Shown here one piece after another: positions 1 to 9,665 of a DNA stretch of 34,327 nucleotides (within the stretch, counting starts at the first letter, position 1; every line of letters starts with the position of its first letter). Both the position numbers and the translations under genes were made by a program. Under the pieces are notes generated by a model. It saw only the letters and a program-made list of their open reading frames with translations, was not told where the DNA came from and searched no databases. This DNA is from Desulfobacula sp. GTDB taxonomy: Bacteria; Desulfobacterota; Desulfobacteria; Desulfobacterales; Desulfobacteraceae. Where the stretch lies: assembly GCA_018645325.1 (NCBI GenBank), contig JABGOU010000041.1, positions 1 through 34,327 of the forward strand, given 5' to 3'.

Positions 1-390
1 ATCGGTCAATGTCTTTTCAAGCTTATGGATATCCACCTTTGATTCCACCCCCACAAGATAATAACCTTTGTTTTCAATTCCGCCCAGAACTTGATAGGTA
101 ATAATATAGTCTGAAGCATGGGGAAGCACCTGGCTGTAAAAAAAATCAAGGTTGGATGCAAAGACCTGTTTTGAAACAATTTTTGCAAAGGCATTTTGAA
201 CGGCAACCTTTAAGGCTTCATATACTGCATTTTGCTTTGCCTGCTGAAGATTTTGACTGGTAATCCGCCCTTTACCAGTGGTGACACCCATTAATATACT
301 TGAATCTTCAACAGCAGATGATGGCTCAGATATGAAGAGGACAGTGATGAATAAAACAATGAAACCAATGGAGCTTGTTTTTTTTAACAT
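1..390 (-). CDS. Secreted protein with FlgT-N-like domain, 3'-truncated by window edge
   Basis: Translating the minus strand from the ATG at 390 gives 130 codons open to the window edge. Residues 1-27 form a Sec-type signal peptide: two lysines after MLK, a hydrophobic stretch (IGFIVLFITVLFI), then a probable cleavage site at SSA|V. The mature part begins with a G-x-(A/G) start followed by regularly spaced alanines in an amphipathic helix (ARQ/AKQNAVYEALKVAVQ pattern). This resembles the N-terminal domain of flagellar assembly protein T and related secreted lipoproteins, in which a 'G.a....n...A...A...A' helix precedes a beta strand. It is the last gene of the htpG-rimO-prenyl synthase operon, 5 nt after the previous stop. 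A role in flagellar assembly is not shown; no flagellar genes are visible, so the domain call is tentative. Confidence 0.6.
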   Translation of the reverse strand, partial: MLKKTSSIGFIVLFITVLFISEPSSAVEDSSILMGVTTGKGRITSQNLQQAKQNAVYEALKVAVQNAFAKIVSKQVFASNLDFFYSQVLPHASDYIITYQVLGGIENKGYYLVGVESKVDIHKLEKTLTD

Positions 391-395
391 CTTTT

Positions 396-1379
396 TTATA
401 CCTTTCTTTCAATGGAATAATCTGCAATCAGACATAAAATCTGTTTGGAGGGGCAATCATTAAATTCCGCAAGGCATGCCTTGGCTTTGTCTACATGGTC
501 ACCTGCTTTTTCCTTAGTATATTCAATTCCCTTGTATATATATAATTTTTTTTTTAATTTTTCAAATTGTTCAGAATCAAATTGCTGTGCCGTGATAGCA
601 GCCCTCATCCACTCCCTGTCTTTTTGAGATGCATTGGCAAGGCTGTAGATTAACGGTAAAGTCAGTTTTCCCTCCCGCATATCTGCCCCGGGGTTTTTTC
701 CAAGCTCTTTGGCGCTTGCAGTGTAATCCAGAAGATCGTCCGCCATTTGAAAGGCCATTCCCAGATGGAATCCATAAAGATTTAAAGCATCCTGCTGTCC
801 TTTAGGTGCATTTGCAAGGATGGCACCACTTTTACAGGCACCCTGGAGCAAAACAGCAGTTTTTCTTTCAATGATCTTTAAATACTCTTTTTCAGAAAGA
901 TCAAGATTTCCTTTTTTTTCCAGCTGGTCTATCTCTCCTTCAGACATATCCCGGGTGATTTTTGCAATGACTGAAATAATATCCGGTTCTTTTGTTCTGG
1001 CTGCAATATCAAGGGCACGGGCCAAAAGGAAATCGCCTGTAAGAACCACTTTGGGAGCTGACCATTTTTTGTGGGCAGCTTTTTTACCCCTTCTTTTCTC
1101 TGCTTCATCCACTACATCATCATGTAAAAGGGTGGCTGCATGAAGGTATTCAAAAATTGTTGAAAACTCGATATCAAACGCATTATTGTAACCGCAAATC
1201 CTTGCACTGTTAATCATCAGAAGTGGTCTCAGCCTTTTCCCGCCACTGAAAAGAAGGTGGGAAGCAATCTGTTTTACCAGGCCTAAATTAGGTTTTAAAT
1301 GATGTTCAAGTGCGATTTCAATTTTTTCAAGATCAGGGGTCACCATTTCAACGATTTTTTGTTTTAACCCTTTTGTCAC
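396..1379 (-). CDS. Polyprenyl diphosphate synthase (long-chain trans-isoprenyl synthase)
   Basis: This 327-residue protein has all hallmarks of trans-isoprenyl diphosphate synthases. GGKRLRPLL is at residues 46-54, the first aspartate-rich motif DDVVD at 87-91, and the second DDLLD at 214-218. The family condenses IPP onto an allylic diphosphate to make the side chain of quinones, at the cytoplasmic membrane face. The residue five positions before the first Asp-rich motif is Ala82. A small residue there is typical of long-chain (C35-C45) enzymes rather than FPP/GGPP synthases, so the likely product is a menaquinone tail precursor (inference). The start is GTG, overlapping the rimO stop (GTGA), with GGAGA about 6 nt upstream inside rimO, which favours GTG over the internal Met12. 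Exact chain length cannot be read from sequence. Confidence 0.92.
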   Translation of the reverse strand: MTKGLKQKIVEMVTPDLEKIEIALEHHLKPNLGLVKQIASHLLFSGGKRLRPLLMINSARICGYNNAFDIEFSTIFEYLHAATLLHDDVVDEAEKRRGKKAAHKKWSAPKVVLTGDFLLARALDIAARTKEPDIISVIAKITRDMSEGEIDQLEKKGNLDLSEKEYLKIIERKTAVLLQGACKSGAILANAPKGQQDALNLYGFHLGMAFQMADDLLDYTASAKELGKNPGADMREGKLTLPLIYSLANASQKDREWMRAAITAQQFDSEQFEKLKKKLYIYKGIEYTKEKAGDHVDKAKACLAEFNDCPSKQILCLIADYSIERKV

Positions 1380-2716
1380 AAAATCTCTCCAGCAATATCA
1401 TATTCAAACGCCTCTGTGATTCTTACCTTAACAAAGGTACCTATTTCAAGTCCATTGGCATAAATAAATGTAACTCCGTCCACCTCAGGGGCCTGAAACT
1501 TTGTCCTGCCAATGTATACGCCTTTTTCCGGATTTTCTTCAACCAGGACTTCAAATGTTTTATCCACATGTTTTTCATTTATTGATACTGAAATTTTAGC
1601 CTGGGCTGCCATTAGCATGCCATGCCTTTTTTCAGCAATTTTTGAAGGTACATGATTTTTTAAAAGATGAGATTTAAGATCATCTGAATCCGAATAGGTG
1701 AATACACCTAAATGATCAAAGCGGATATCTTTAATAAAGGTCATTAACTGATCAAAATCAGCATCTGATTCACCGGGAAATCCTACAATAATAGTTGTTC
1801 TTAAAGCTGCGCCAGGATCTATTTTTCGGATTGTATTAAAAAGGGCATAAAGATCTTCAATGGTATAAGGCCGGCCCATTTTTTTAAGTATGGATGAAGA
1901 GGCGTGCTGGATTGGAACATCATAGTAGGAACAGATGTTTTTATGGTTTTTTACACTCTTTATGATCGACTCTGTCAATGTTTTGGGATGGGTATATAAA
2001 AATCGTATCCATGTATTGGCATTTGCATGTTCATTTTCAAGGGTTGCGGCGACAGAAGCAAGAACATGTTCAAATCCTTTTCCATCCTGGAAATCCTGCC
2101 CGTAATCAGTGGTATTTTCAGCCGTCAAAAGAATCTCTTTAACACCTGTCTTAACAAGAATTGCGGCTTCTTTACAGATATCAGCAACAGGTCTTGAGCG
2201 CTGAATGCCGCGAAGGCTCGGGATAATACAATAGGTGCATTTTCTATTGCATCCTTCTGATACTTTGATATAGGCAAGAAAATTATTTGTCAATTGCCTT
2301 TGTTCGGCAAGATCCTGGAATGGCCTGTTGACGGGATCAGGGAAAACAATTAAAGGCTTTTTGCTCTCATTCTCCACTGCCTCCACAATAAGATCTATTG
2401 CAGCAGTGCCTAAAAACGCATCCACTTCAGGCAGTGCAGATAAAAGGTTTTCATCTTCTTTATACCTCTGGGAAAGACATCCTGTGGCAATCAGTTTTTT
2501 ACAGAGGCCTGTTTTTTTTAATTTTGCCATTTCCAGAAGAACATCAACAGCCTCATCAGAGGCTGTTGATATAAATCCGCAGGTATTGACAATGATCACC
2601 TGGGCAAGATGCGGATCATCTGTTATCGAATGACCCGCAGCCACAAGTTTTCCCAGCATTATTTCACTGTCAACCCGGTTCCTTGAACATCCAAGGGTTT
2701 CAAGAAAAATGATCAT
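1376..2716 (-). CDS. rimO: Ribosomal protein S12 methylthiotransferase RimO
   Basis: This is a 446-residue methylthiotransferase. The UPF0004 domain carries the three auxiliary-cluster cysteines C10 (LGCSRN), C46 (NTCGF) and C80 (TGCLSQRY). The radical SAM core has canonical CX3CX2C at C156, C160 and C163 ([10 protein letters not shown]), and a C-terminal TRAM-like domain follows from about residue 375. The N-terminal form '[13 protein letters not shown]' and the modest length fit RimO better than MiaB, whose start usually reads 'T.GCQMN..DSE'. RimO adds a methylthio group to the conserved aspartate of ribosomal protein S12. The start ATG overlaps the htpG stop by 4 nt (ATGA), and the stop overlaps the next gene, so translation of the operon is probably coupled. 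Confidence 0.93.
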   Translation of the reverse strand: MIIFLETLGCSRNRVDSEIMLGKLVAAGHSITDDPHLAQVIIVNTCGFISTASDEAVDVLLEMAKLKKTGLCKKLIATGCLSQRYKEDENLLSALPEVDAFLGTAAIDLIVEAVENESKKPLIVFPDPVNRPFQDLAEQRQLTNNFLAYIKVSEGCNRKCTYCIIPSLRGIQRSRPVADICKEAAILVKTGVKEILLTAENTTDYGQDFQDGKGFEHVLASVAATLENEHANANTWIRFLYTHPKTLTESIIKSVKNHKNICSYYDVPIQHASSSILKKMGRPYTIEDLYALFNTIRKIDPGAALRTTIIVGFPGESDADFDQLMTFIKDIRFDHLGVFTYSDSDDLKSHLLKNHVPSKIAEKRHGMLMAAQAKISVSINEKHVDKTFEVLVEENPEKGVYIGRTKFQAPEVDGVTFIYANGLEIGTFVKVRITEAFEYDIAGEIL

Positions 2717-4635
2717 ATGGACTGGGCCATAAGGTCTCCCAGTTGTTTGGAAAATTTTGAAGGATTATCCAGTTTGCCGCCTTCACTGATGATGGCAATA
2801 TCAAATAGAAGATCACTATAGTCTTTTAAAACCGGGTTGGTGGTGTCAGTTTCAAAAAGTGTTTTCATCTTATCCATAACAGGATGGTTCACATTGACTT
2901 CCATCACTCTTTTCTGGTCCGGTGTTTTCTGGCCCGATGCCTTCATGATTTTTTCCATGTAGGCGCTCATGCCGTAATCATCTCCGGACAGACAGGAAAC
3001 AGAATCCTTAAGCCTGTTGGATACCACTACATCCTTGACCCTTTTTTCAAGCTTTCCCTTAAGAAAGGAGAGTAGGGCTGAATATTCATTTTTCTTTTCA
3101 TCATCCACTTTTTCAAGGTCAAGATCCCCTTTTTCAGCGCTCTTGAGTTTTTTCTCCTTGTATTCAGGCAAAGACTGTGTAACCCATTCATCAATGGGAT
3201 CTATCATTAAAATGACTTCATAGTCCCTGGCTTTCAAGGACTCCAGCAAAGGAGAATTCATTAAGGATGTCAGGCTTTCACCCGTCAGGTAATAGATCTC
3301 TTTCTGATCTTCCTTCATGTTTTCAATATACTCGTCCAGGCTCACATATTTGTCATCTGACTTTGTGGTCTTGTATCTCAAAAGGGATGCCAGTTTTTCC
3401 TTGTTTTCAAAATCAGTGGGGATACCGGCTTTAAGTGCCTGACCAAACTCATTGAAAAAGGCTTCATATTTTTCTTTATCCATGCCTTCCAGCACGCTGA
3501 AAATCTGTTTAACAAGATTTTTTTTGATATTTCTGACCAGGCGGTCTTCCTGAAGAATTTCACGGCTCACATTCAAGTTTAAATCCGGAGCGTCCACAAC
3601 CCCTTGAACAAATCCAAGATACTCAGGTAAAAGTTCCTTGCAGTCATCCATTATAAATACCCGTTTGCAATAAAGCTGCATTCCGTGCTTTCTTTCAGGT
3701 CTGAAAAGATCCATGGGAGCCTTTTCTGGCAGATACATCAAAACATCGTATTCTGTTACACCTTCAAATTTCTTGTGGATGATTTCAATGGGCTTGTCCC
3801 AGTTATGGCTGATGTGTTTGTAGAACTCTTCATGTTCTTTATCGCTCACATCCTCTTTGGCTTTTGACCAGATGGCTTTCATGGAGTTCAAAGTTTCATC
3901 TTTTCTGACTTTTTTGAAAGTATCACCAATGGGTTTGCCTTCTGAATCTTTGATAAGCTCATTTTCCGGAATGGGCTCACTTTTTTCAACATTCATCACT
4001 ACGGGATAGGTAACAAAATCAGAATGTTTTTTCACAATATGCTGGATGGTGTATTCTTCTGTAAAATTCTGTTCACCTTCCTCAGGATCTTTTAAGAAAA
4101 GTGTAATTGTTGTGCCGCGAGTGTCTTTTTCGATCTCCTGAACAGTGTAAGACCCTTTTCCATCTGATTCCCATCTGACTGCAGTATTTTCTCCCGGTGC
4201 TCTTGTTTCGAGCATGACCTTGTCGGCAACGATAAAAGCAGAATAAAACCCTACACCAAACTGGCCGATGAGTTCAGGCGAAAGTGTATTTTCCTTTTTG
4301 GAATTTTCAAGTGCTTTCATAAAGGCCGCTGTTCCTGACTGAGCAATAGTTCCGATATTATCATTGACTTCATCAAAGGTCATTCCAATACCATTATCGG
4401 AAATCTGAAAAGTTTTATTTTCAGAATCCAGGGATATACGAATATGATAATCATTATCATCAGCAAATAGATCCGGTTTTGTCTGCTCTTCAAATCTTGC
4501 CTTGTCAATGGCATCAGATGCATTTGAAATCAGCTCTCTAACAAATATTTCCCTGTTGGAGTATAAAGAGTTGATAATCAGATGCAAAAGCTGCTGCACT
4601 TCGGTTTTAAATTTACGTGTTTTTTTTGTACCCAT
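2713..4635 (-). CDS. htpG: Molecular chaperone HtpG (bacterial Hsp90)
   Basis: This 640-residue protein has the GHKL ATPase signatures of Hsp90. SNASDAIDK is near residues 40-48, DNGIGM near 80 and [11 protein letters not shown] near 125. The middle domain contains the catalytic-loop region '[10 protein letters not shown]', and a C-terminal dimerisation domain follows. Length is normal for bacterial HtpG. It is a cytoplasmic homodimeric ATP-driven chaperone for stress-labile clients. The start ATG follows a strong ribosome binding site (AGGAGG, 5-6 nt spacing, read on the minus strand at about 4640-4648). It is the first gene of the four-gene minus-strand operon. No CIRCE-type palindrome is evident in the divergent upstream region. 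Confidence 0.97.
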   Translation of the reverse strand: MGTKKTRKFKTEVQQLLHLIINSLYSNREIFVRELISNASDAIDKARFEEQTKPDLFADDNDYHIRISLDSENKTFQISDNGIGMTFDEVNDNIGTIAQSGTAAFMKALENSKKENTLSPELIGQFGVGFYSAFIVADKVMLETRAPGENTAVRWESDGKGSYTVQEIEKDTRGTTITLFLKDPEEGEQNFTEEYTIQHIVKKHSDFVTYPVVMNVEKSEPIPENELIKDSEGKPIGDTFKKVRKDETLNSMKAIWSKAKEDVSDKEHEEFYKHISHNWDKPIEIIHKKFEGVTEYDVLMYLPEKAPMDLFRPERKHGMQLYCKRVFIMDDCKELLPEYLGFVQGVVDAPDLNLNVSREILQEDRLVRNIKKNLVKQIFSVLEGMDKEKYEAFFNEFGQALKAGIPTDFENKEKLASLLRYKTTKSDDKYVSLDEYIENMKEDQKEIYYLTGESLTSLMNSPLLESLKARDYEVILMIDPIDEWVTQSLPEYKEKKLKSAEKGDLDLEKVDDEKKNEYSALLSFLKGKLEKRVKDVVVSNRLKDSVSCLSGDDYGMSAYMEKIMKASGQKTPDQKRVMEVNVNHPVMDKMKTLFETDTTNPVLKDYSDLLFDIAIISEGGKLDNPSKFSKQLGDLMAQSI

Positions 4636-4797
4636 GTTTCCTCCTGTGTTTTTATTTTTTTAAATTCATATTTAAAATATTGTTCCATAATAATTGTTGC
4701 AAAAAACAAAATGTCAAGTGGGTTTCAATGGGGATTAAAAGGTGGTCAGACAAATTCAAGAAAGGTTAAAAAAATAAAAATTGGTCCTGAGGAAAAG

Positions 4798-5049
4798 ATG
4801 GGTATAAAGGAAAGACGGATACGACGAGAAAAAATCAGGCAGAAACAAATCCTTGATGCAGCTAAGAAATTGTTTTTTGAGCAGGGATTTGCCGCAACCT
4901 CCATGAATCAGATAGCCAAAAAAGTCGAGTTGAGCAAAGGTACGCTCTACCTGTATTTTAAAAATAAAGAAGAATTGTATATTTTAAATAAGAAATTATC
5001 CAAAGCGCTTATTGATAAAACAACCTGGCATGAAACATGGAAAAGGTGA
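4798..5049 (+). pseudogene. Truncated TetR-family regulator (DNA-binding domain only)
   Basis: From the ATG at 4798, preceded by GAGG at 5 nt spacing, the frame encodes 83 residues. They match the TetR N-terminal domain: a basic start, '[23 protein letters not shown]', then the recognition helix region '[16 protein letters not shown]'. TetR regulators are normally about 190-210 residues, with a C-terminal ligand-binding and dimerisation domain. Here the frame stops soon after the HTH and the intact convergent EamA gene begins 10 nt later, so the ligand domain is missing and not merely frameshifted nearby. It is most likely a deletion remnant. A functional mini-repressor is possible but unlikely, because dimerisation residues are absent. 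Confidence 0.8.
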
Positions 5050-5059
5050 AATACAGTTT

Positions 5060-5953
5060 TCAGGACCCCCTTTTTAAAAGCCGCCCATCAATAAGGACAA
5101 GGCCGATAAAAATCAAACCCATGCCTGCAAAGGCGTTCCATCCAGGGTTTTCTCCCAGCACAGCCATGCCTAAGAAAATAGCACTGACGGGAATTAAAAA
5201 GGTTACCAGTAAAATATTGGTGGCCCCGGCTTTTGAAAGCACATAAAAATAAATAATATAAGCCAGTGATGTTGAAATGGCGGCAAGCCCGAAAAGCGCG
5301 GCCCATGTTACAGGTGTGGGATCAAGTGCCAATGGCTGTTCCATGATAAACGCCATGGGAATCATAATGATGGTAGAGCCTGTAAGCATTCCTGCAGACA
5401 CTACCACAGGATCAATATCCTTGAATCTTCGAGCGAAAATGGCTGCAAATGCATAGAAAAGAGCGGCTCCTAACACTGCAAGCTGTCCTGCCATCTTCAT
5501 CCCTGCTCCATTTAAAGCGTCAATACCGATCAAGAGGGCCACACCACCCCATCCAAATAAAACACCGGCCAGCCTGTTTTTTGTCAGGGGCTCGTCTTTT
5601 GTTAAAAAATGCGCAAGAATAACACTGAAAACGGGTGCCGTTGCATTTAATATTGATGCCAGACTTGAATCGATATGGCTTTGCCCCCATGTGATGAGAG
5701 TGAAAGGAATCGCATTGTTTAATGCACCAAGGGCCAGGAAAGCACCCCAGATGCCAATGGTTTTCGGCATTTTACGCCCTGTCAGCCGAACAAAGGCCAG
5801 CAGGAGAAAAGCGGCAAAACCCACCCGGTATAATACAATTGTCAAAGGTGTCATCTTTTCCACAGCAATTTCTACAAAGAAAAAAGATGCTCCCCAGATA
5901 ATTGAAAGCAAGATGATCAAACACCATAATTTAATTCCCATGGCCTTATTCAT
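5060..5953 (-). CDS. DMT-superfamily EamA-type membrane transporter
   Basis: This is a 297-residue integral membrane protein with about ten hydrophobic helices arranged as two EamA repeats. The first repeat holds 'IIWGASFFFVEIAVEKMTPLTIVLYRVGFAA' and the second begins near residue 150 ('LAVLGAALFYAFAAIFARRF'). The late 'VTFLIPVSAIFLGMAVLGENP' element is a classic signature of the RhaT/YdcZ/EamA drug-metabolite transporter family. These proteins export or import amino acids and other metabolites; the substrate cannot be predicted. The ATG start has AAGGA upstream. It converges on the truncated TetR gene, which may once have belonged to a transport or efflux regulatory unit now partly deleted. 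Confidence 0.88.
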   Translation of the reverse strand: MNKAMGIKLWCLIILLSIIWGASFFFVEIAVEKMTPLTIVLYRVGFAAFLLLAFVRLTGRKMPKTIGIWGAFLALGALNNAIPFTLITWGQSHIDSSLASILNATAPVFSVILAHFLTKDEPLTKNRLAGVLFGWGGVALLIGIDALNGAGMKMAGQLAVLGAALFYAFAAIFARRFKDIDPVVVSAGMLTGSTIIMIPMAFIMEQPLALDPTPVTWAALFGLAAISTSLAYIIYFYVLSKAGATNILLVTFLIPVSAIFLGMAVLGENPGWNAFAGMGLIFIGLVLIDGRLLKRGS

Positions 5954-6132
5954 ATTTTGTATCCTTAAATATTTTTTAACAGACTTATAAACCTATTGAA
6001 TAATTTTCGCCACCCGAATCTTGCTGGATAGAAACCTTTTGTTCCTTATGTGTCAAACAATTTGATAAATGTCCCGCTAAAAATGGTTTGGTAAACGATT
6101 AGGCCAAAAAAGATTTGAGTCAAATCAACATA

Positions 6133-6161
6133 TTGAATTTTTTGATAATATCTGCTATTAA
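6133..6161 (+). promoter_or_regulatory. Candidate sigma-70 promoter for the radical SAM gene
   Basis: TTGAAT at 6133-6138 and TATTAA at 6156-6161 are separated by 17 nt, each matching consensus at four of six positions, and end 31 nt before the start codon. Two small inverted repeats lie just upstream and could be operator sites: TCAAA-3-TTTGA at 6053-6065 and ATTTGA-g-TCAAAT at 6113-6125. This is pattern-based only. Confidence 0.35.
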
Positions 6162-6192
6162 ATGGCTTTAAATTTTAAGGAATTTTAAAGCT

Positions 6193-7062
6193 ATGCACTA
6201 TGAAGGTATGATGATAAGGCCGCCAAGTGAGGCCGATAGTATCTTATTACAGGTCACTCTGGGCTGTTCCCATAATAAATGTACCTTTTGCGGGACATTC
6301 AGGGAAAAGCGTTTTAATATAAAAAAAGACGATATTATCTTTCAAGATATAGAATTTGCGAAAACACATTGCCAAAGGCAGGACAGGCTTTTTATCTGCG
6401 ATGGAGATGCCTTGATCGTTCCCCAGAAAAGACTTGTCAATATTCTAAAACGAATAAAAGAGCGATTGCCCTGGGTTAAAAGAGTGGGTCTTTATGCCAA
6501 CACCAAGGGTATTGCCATGAAGACGGACGAGCAGCTCAAAGAACTGCACGAACTTGGAGTCAAAATCGCTTATATGGGTCTTGAATCAGGAGATGATATT
6601 ATTTTAAAGGAGATTAAAAAAGGTGCTGATTCCTCTAAAATGATCAAAATGGGAAAACGGGTCAGACAGGCAAGTATCAAGCTGTCCATAACAGTGCTCA
6701 ACGGTCTGGGCGGTCGAAAAAATTCTAAACGTCATGCAATGGAAACAGGCAGGGTCTTATCTGCCATTGATCCTGAATTTGTAGGGGCTTTAAGCCTGAT
6801 GCTGGTACCTGGTACTGAACTTTTTGAACAGCATGAAAAAGGGGATTTTGAACTAATCAACCCTGAAGAAATGCTTGAAGAACTTGGCCTGATGATCGCA
6901 TCAACCCATCTTTCAAACGGGCTTTTCCATGCAAATCATGCATCCAACTATCTTCCCATAAGGGCAAAACTGCCCGAAGAAAAAGAAAAAACACTTGAAT
7001 TGATATCACAGGCACTCAAAGGAAATGTGGCCCTTAAACCGGAGCATATGAGAGCTTTGTAA
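6193..7062 (+). CDS. Radical SAM enzyme with CX4CX2C cluster motif
   Basis: This is a 289-residue radical SAM protein. The cluster motif is GCSHNKCTFC with cysteines at 25, 30 and 33, a CX4CX2C spacing rather than the usual CX3CX2C. A GGE-like element is replaced by 'CDGDA' near residue 76, and 'GLESGDD' near 135 and 'NGLGG' near 177 fit the SAM-binding barrel. There is no B12-binding or TRAM domain. Close relatives with 'CSHN.CTFC' occur in many anaerobes as uncharacterised radical SAM proteins of the Elp3/B12-like superfamily; the substrate is unknown. An alternative start at Met6 (4 nt after GAAGGT) is possible. It lies 31 nt before transketolase on the same strand, so co-transcription is plausible. 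Confidence 0.85.
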   Translation: MHYEGMMIRPPSEADSILLQVTLGCSHNKCTFCGTFREKRFNIKKDDIIFQDIEFAKTHCQRQDRLFICDGDALIVPQKRLVNILKRIKERLPWVKRVGLYANTKGIAMKTDEQLKELHELGVKIAYMGLESGDDIILKEIKKGADSSKMIKMGKRVRQASIKLSITVLNGLGGRKNSKRHAMETGRVLSAIDPEFVGALSLMLVPGTELFEQHEKGDFELINPEEMLEELGLMIASTHLSNGLFHANHASNYLPIRAKLPEEKEKTLELISQALKGNVALKPEHMRAL

Positions 7063-7093
7063 CATAAATTGAAAGATACAGGAGAATCAAACA

Positions 7094-9097
7094 ATGGCCC
7101 AAGCCCAGACAAACATTGATCAATTAACGATAACTACCATTAGAACCCTTTGTATGGATGCAGTTCAAAAAGCCAACTCCGGTCATCCTGGAGCACCAAT
7201 GGGTTTAGCACCTTGTGCATATGTTTTGTTTAAACGCTTTTTAAAACACAATCCTAAAAACCCTGCATGGATTGACAGAGACCGCTTTGTTCTTTCCGGG
7301 GGCCATGTATCTTCTTTAATTTACAGCTTGCTCTACCTGTTTGGTTATGGACTGGAAATAGATGATTTGAAAAATTTCAGGCAGTGGGGTTCAAGAACCC
7401 CGGGACACCCTGAATTAGGACATACACCAGGGGTAGAAACCACAACAGGTCCACTGGGTCAGGGAATTGCAAATGCAGTGGGTATGGCTGTTGCAGAACG
7501 TCATCTTGCAGCAAGATTTAACATGAAAGACAAAGAAATTATTAATCATCACACTTATGTGATGTGCGGTGATGGTGACCTTATGGAAGGAGTTGCTCTT
7601 GAGACGATATCCCTTGCAGGACATCTGGGCCTGGGAAAACTGATCTGCCTTTATGATGATAATTCCATTACCATTGAAGGAAAAACAGATATTGCTTTTA
7701 CAGAAGATGTAAGAGCAAAATTTGAAAGCCAGAACTGGCATGTTGTAACTGTTAATGACGGCAATGATCTTGAGGAAATCCAAAAAGCGATCCAGGCCGG
7801 TAAAGATGCGGTTGCAAGACCTAGCTTAGTACAGATCAAAACCCATATTGCCTATGGAAGCCCCAACAAACAGGACTCTTCAGATGCCCATGGAGCACCC
7901 CTTGGTGTGGAGGAAATTAAACTGGTTAAAAAGTTTTATGGTGCGCCGGTGGATAAAAACTTTTTTGTACCTGAGAATGTTCTTGAGAACTGCGGGAAAG
8001 CCCTGATATTTGGAGAAGGGTTTGAACAAAGTTGGCAGAACATTTTTAACGATTATAAAAAGCAATACCCAAAACTTGCTGCAAGCTTTGTTGATGCCAT
8101 CAGTGGATTTCTATCCGAAGGCTGGGATGCAAAGATTCCTCAATTTAATCCTGAAGACGGACCTGTAGCAACAAGAGCGGCTTCGGGCCAGGTCTTGAAT
8201 GCCATTGCAGACAACCTGCCTGAATTAATGGGGGGATCTGCCGACCTTGCTCCTTCAAACAAAACATATATCAATGGTGCAAGCGATTTCCAGAAAGATG
8301 CCTATGATGGTCGGAATATAAGGTTTGGTGTCCGGGAACATGCCATGGCTGCCATAATGTCTGGAATGTATCTTCATTCAGGCATTCGACCTTATGGCGG
8401 AACTTTCCTTGTGTTTGCCGATTATATGCGCCCTGCAATCCGTATGGCTACTTTGATGAAACTGCCGCTGATTTATGTATTTACCCATGACAGCGTTGCC
8501 GTGGGAGAAGATGGACCCACACACCAGCCCGTTGAACATCTGGCATCATTGCGGGCCATTCCCGGTCTAAACGTTGTGAGGCCGGCTGATGCCAATGAAA
8601 CAGCACTTGCCTGGAAACAGGCTTTAAAAACGGTTGATTCACCAACCGCATTAATACTTAGCCGTCAAAAACTGCCCACCCTGGATGTATCTCAGCGGGA
8701 CGGTGAGTTTAATTATGGGGCATATGCCGTGAAAAAGGTAATGGATCCTGATATGATTCTCATTGGAACGGGATCTGAAGTTCATATCTGTGTTGAGGCG
8801 GCAGGAATCCTTAAAAAAGATCATAACATAAAAGCGACGGTGGTATCCATGCCGTCCTGGGAGTTGTTTGCAAACGCGCCTGCACCTTACAGAGAAAGAA
8901 TTTTGCCAACCAGTATTACAAAAAGAATGGCAGTTGAAGCAGGCATCTCCATGGGATGGGAAAAATACACAGGTTCTGAAGGTAAAATTATCGGGATTGA
9001 TAAATTCGGTGCTTCAGCTCCCGGTGGAACCGTTCTCAAAGAGTATGGAATTTCTGTGGAAAATATTGTTGAAAAAGCCCTTGATCTTTTAAAGTAG
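7094..9097 (+). CDS. tkt: Transketolase
   Basis: This 667-residue full-length transketolase starts behind AGGAG. The N-terminal thiamine-diphosphate domain shows '[11 protein letters not shown]', '[14 protein letters not shown]' and the Mg/TPP-binding '[12 protein letters not shown]' near residues 155-166. The pyrimidine domain includes '[14 protein letters not shown]' (catalytic Glu), followed by '[28 protein letters not shown]' elements split over the active site. The C-terminal domain ends 'IVEKALDLL'. It transfers two-carbon ketol units in the non-oxidative pentose phosphate pathway in the cytoplasm, supplying ribose-5-phosphate and erythrose-4-phosphate. It is followed by a long perfect inverted repeat that may terminate transcription. 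Confidence 0.97.
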   Translation: MAQAQTNIDQLTITTIRTLCMDAVQKANSGHPGAPMGLAPCAYVLFKRFLKHNPKNPAWIDRDRFVLSGGHVSSLIYSLLYLFGYGLEIDDLKNFRQWGSRTPGHPELGHTPGVETTTGPLGQGIANAVGMAVAERHLAARFNMKDKEIINHHTYVMCGDGDLMEGVALETISLAGHLGLGKLICLYDDNSITIEGKTDIAFTEDVRAKFESQNWHVVTVNDGNDLEEIQKAIQAGKDAVARPSLVQIKTHIAYGSPNKQDSSDAHGAPLGVEEIKLVKKFYGAPVDKNFFVPENVLENCGKALIFGEGFEQSWQNIFNDYKKQYPKLAASFVDAISGFLSEGWDAKIPQFNPEDGPVATRAASGQVLNAIADNLPELMGGSADLAPSNKTYINGASDFQKDAYDGRNIRFGVREHAMAAIMSGMYLHSGIRPYGGTFLVFADYMRPAIRMATLMKLPLIYVFTHDSVAVGEDGPTHQPVEHLASLRAIPGLNVVRPADANETALAWKQALKTVDSPTALILSRQKLPTLDVSQRDGEFNYGAYAVKKVMDPDMILIGTGSEVHICVEAAGILKKDHNIKATVVSMPSWELFANAPAPYRERILPTSITKRMAVEAGISMGWEKYTGSEGKIIGIDKFGASAPGGTVLKEYGISVENIVEKALDLLK

Positions 9098-9126
9098 CAA
9101 TTTATTCAGCTCTTACGCTTGAAACC

Positions 9127-9195
9127 GCCCTGTCTGATGGATATTTTTTTCGAGGCTATTCGCTTAACCTCCTGCAAATATCCATCAGACAGGGC
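9127..9195. repeat. 20-bp perfect inverted repeat (large hairpin) after tkt
   Basis: The left arm GCCCTGTCTGATGGATATTT (9127-9146) is exactly complementary to the right arm at 9176-9195, around a 29-nt centre. The centre itself contains a small nested stem (GAGG...CCTC). A T-rich tract (AACTTTTTTT) begins 9-10 nt after the right arm. The structure could be a rho-independent terminator for tkt, but the arm is unusually long and GC-poor for one. A small palindromic mobile element or a folded RNA is an alternative. Confidence 0.6.
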
Positions 9196-9262
9196 TTTGA
9201 GAATAACTTTTTTTAAAGGGCTGAACAATTACTTTTTTATTTACAATAAAAGGAGAAAGGCT

Positions 9263-9655
9263 ATGCATATCAGTGTAAAAACAAATGCAAGAACCCAGAT
9301 GATCGATATTACATCTAAGGTTCAAACCGCTGTAAAAGAATCCGGAATTAAAAACGGTCTTGTCCATGTTTTTTCCATGCATACCACAGCTGCTGTAACC
9401 ATTAATGAGAATGCAGATCCTGCTGTTGAAGCAGATATTTTAAACACCATCAACAAGGTGATTCCATGGGATGATCATTTCAAACACATGGAGGGCAATT
9501 CTGCCGCTCACATAAAAGTCAGCCTGTTCGGCCCTTCAGAAATTATTCCTTTGGAAAATGGTTCCTTTGTTCTGGGCACCTGGCAGGGTATTTATTTTTG
9601 CGAATTTGACGGGCCGAGAAACCGGAGGGTGAATATTAAAATTATTCCAGGTTGA
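9263..9655 (+). CDS. YjbQ/UPF0047 family protein (secondary thiamine-phosphate synthase type)
   Basis: This 130-residue protein starts at the ATG at 9263, which follows AAAGGAGAAAGG. An upstream in-frame extension to 9119 exists but runs through the hairpin and has no ribosome binding site, so it is rejected. The family signature is clear: 'HTTAAVTINENADP' near residues 38-51, 'HMEGNSAAHIK' near 75-85, then 'LGTWQGIYFCEFDGPR' near the end. YjbQ proteins form small trimers with a His/Cys-rich pocket. Some complement thiamine-phosphate synthase deficiency, but the true substrate is unsettled. The gene converges on the DUF1178 gene with only 10 nt between stops and no visible terminator. Confidence 0.88.
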   Translation: MHISVKTNARTQMIDITSKVQTAVKESGIKNGLVHVFSMHTTAAVTINENADPAVEADILNTINKVIPWDDHFKHMEGNSAAHIKVSLFGPSEIIPLENGSFVLGTWQGIYFCEFDGPRNRRVNIKIIPG

Positions 9656-9665
9656 TCAGAGCATA

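Noticed and set aside
9119-9262. 48-codon N-terminal extension of the YjbQ-family gene
   Set aside because: It passes through the 20-bp inverted repeat and lacks a ribosome binding site, whereas the ATG at 9263 has a strong one and matches the family start.
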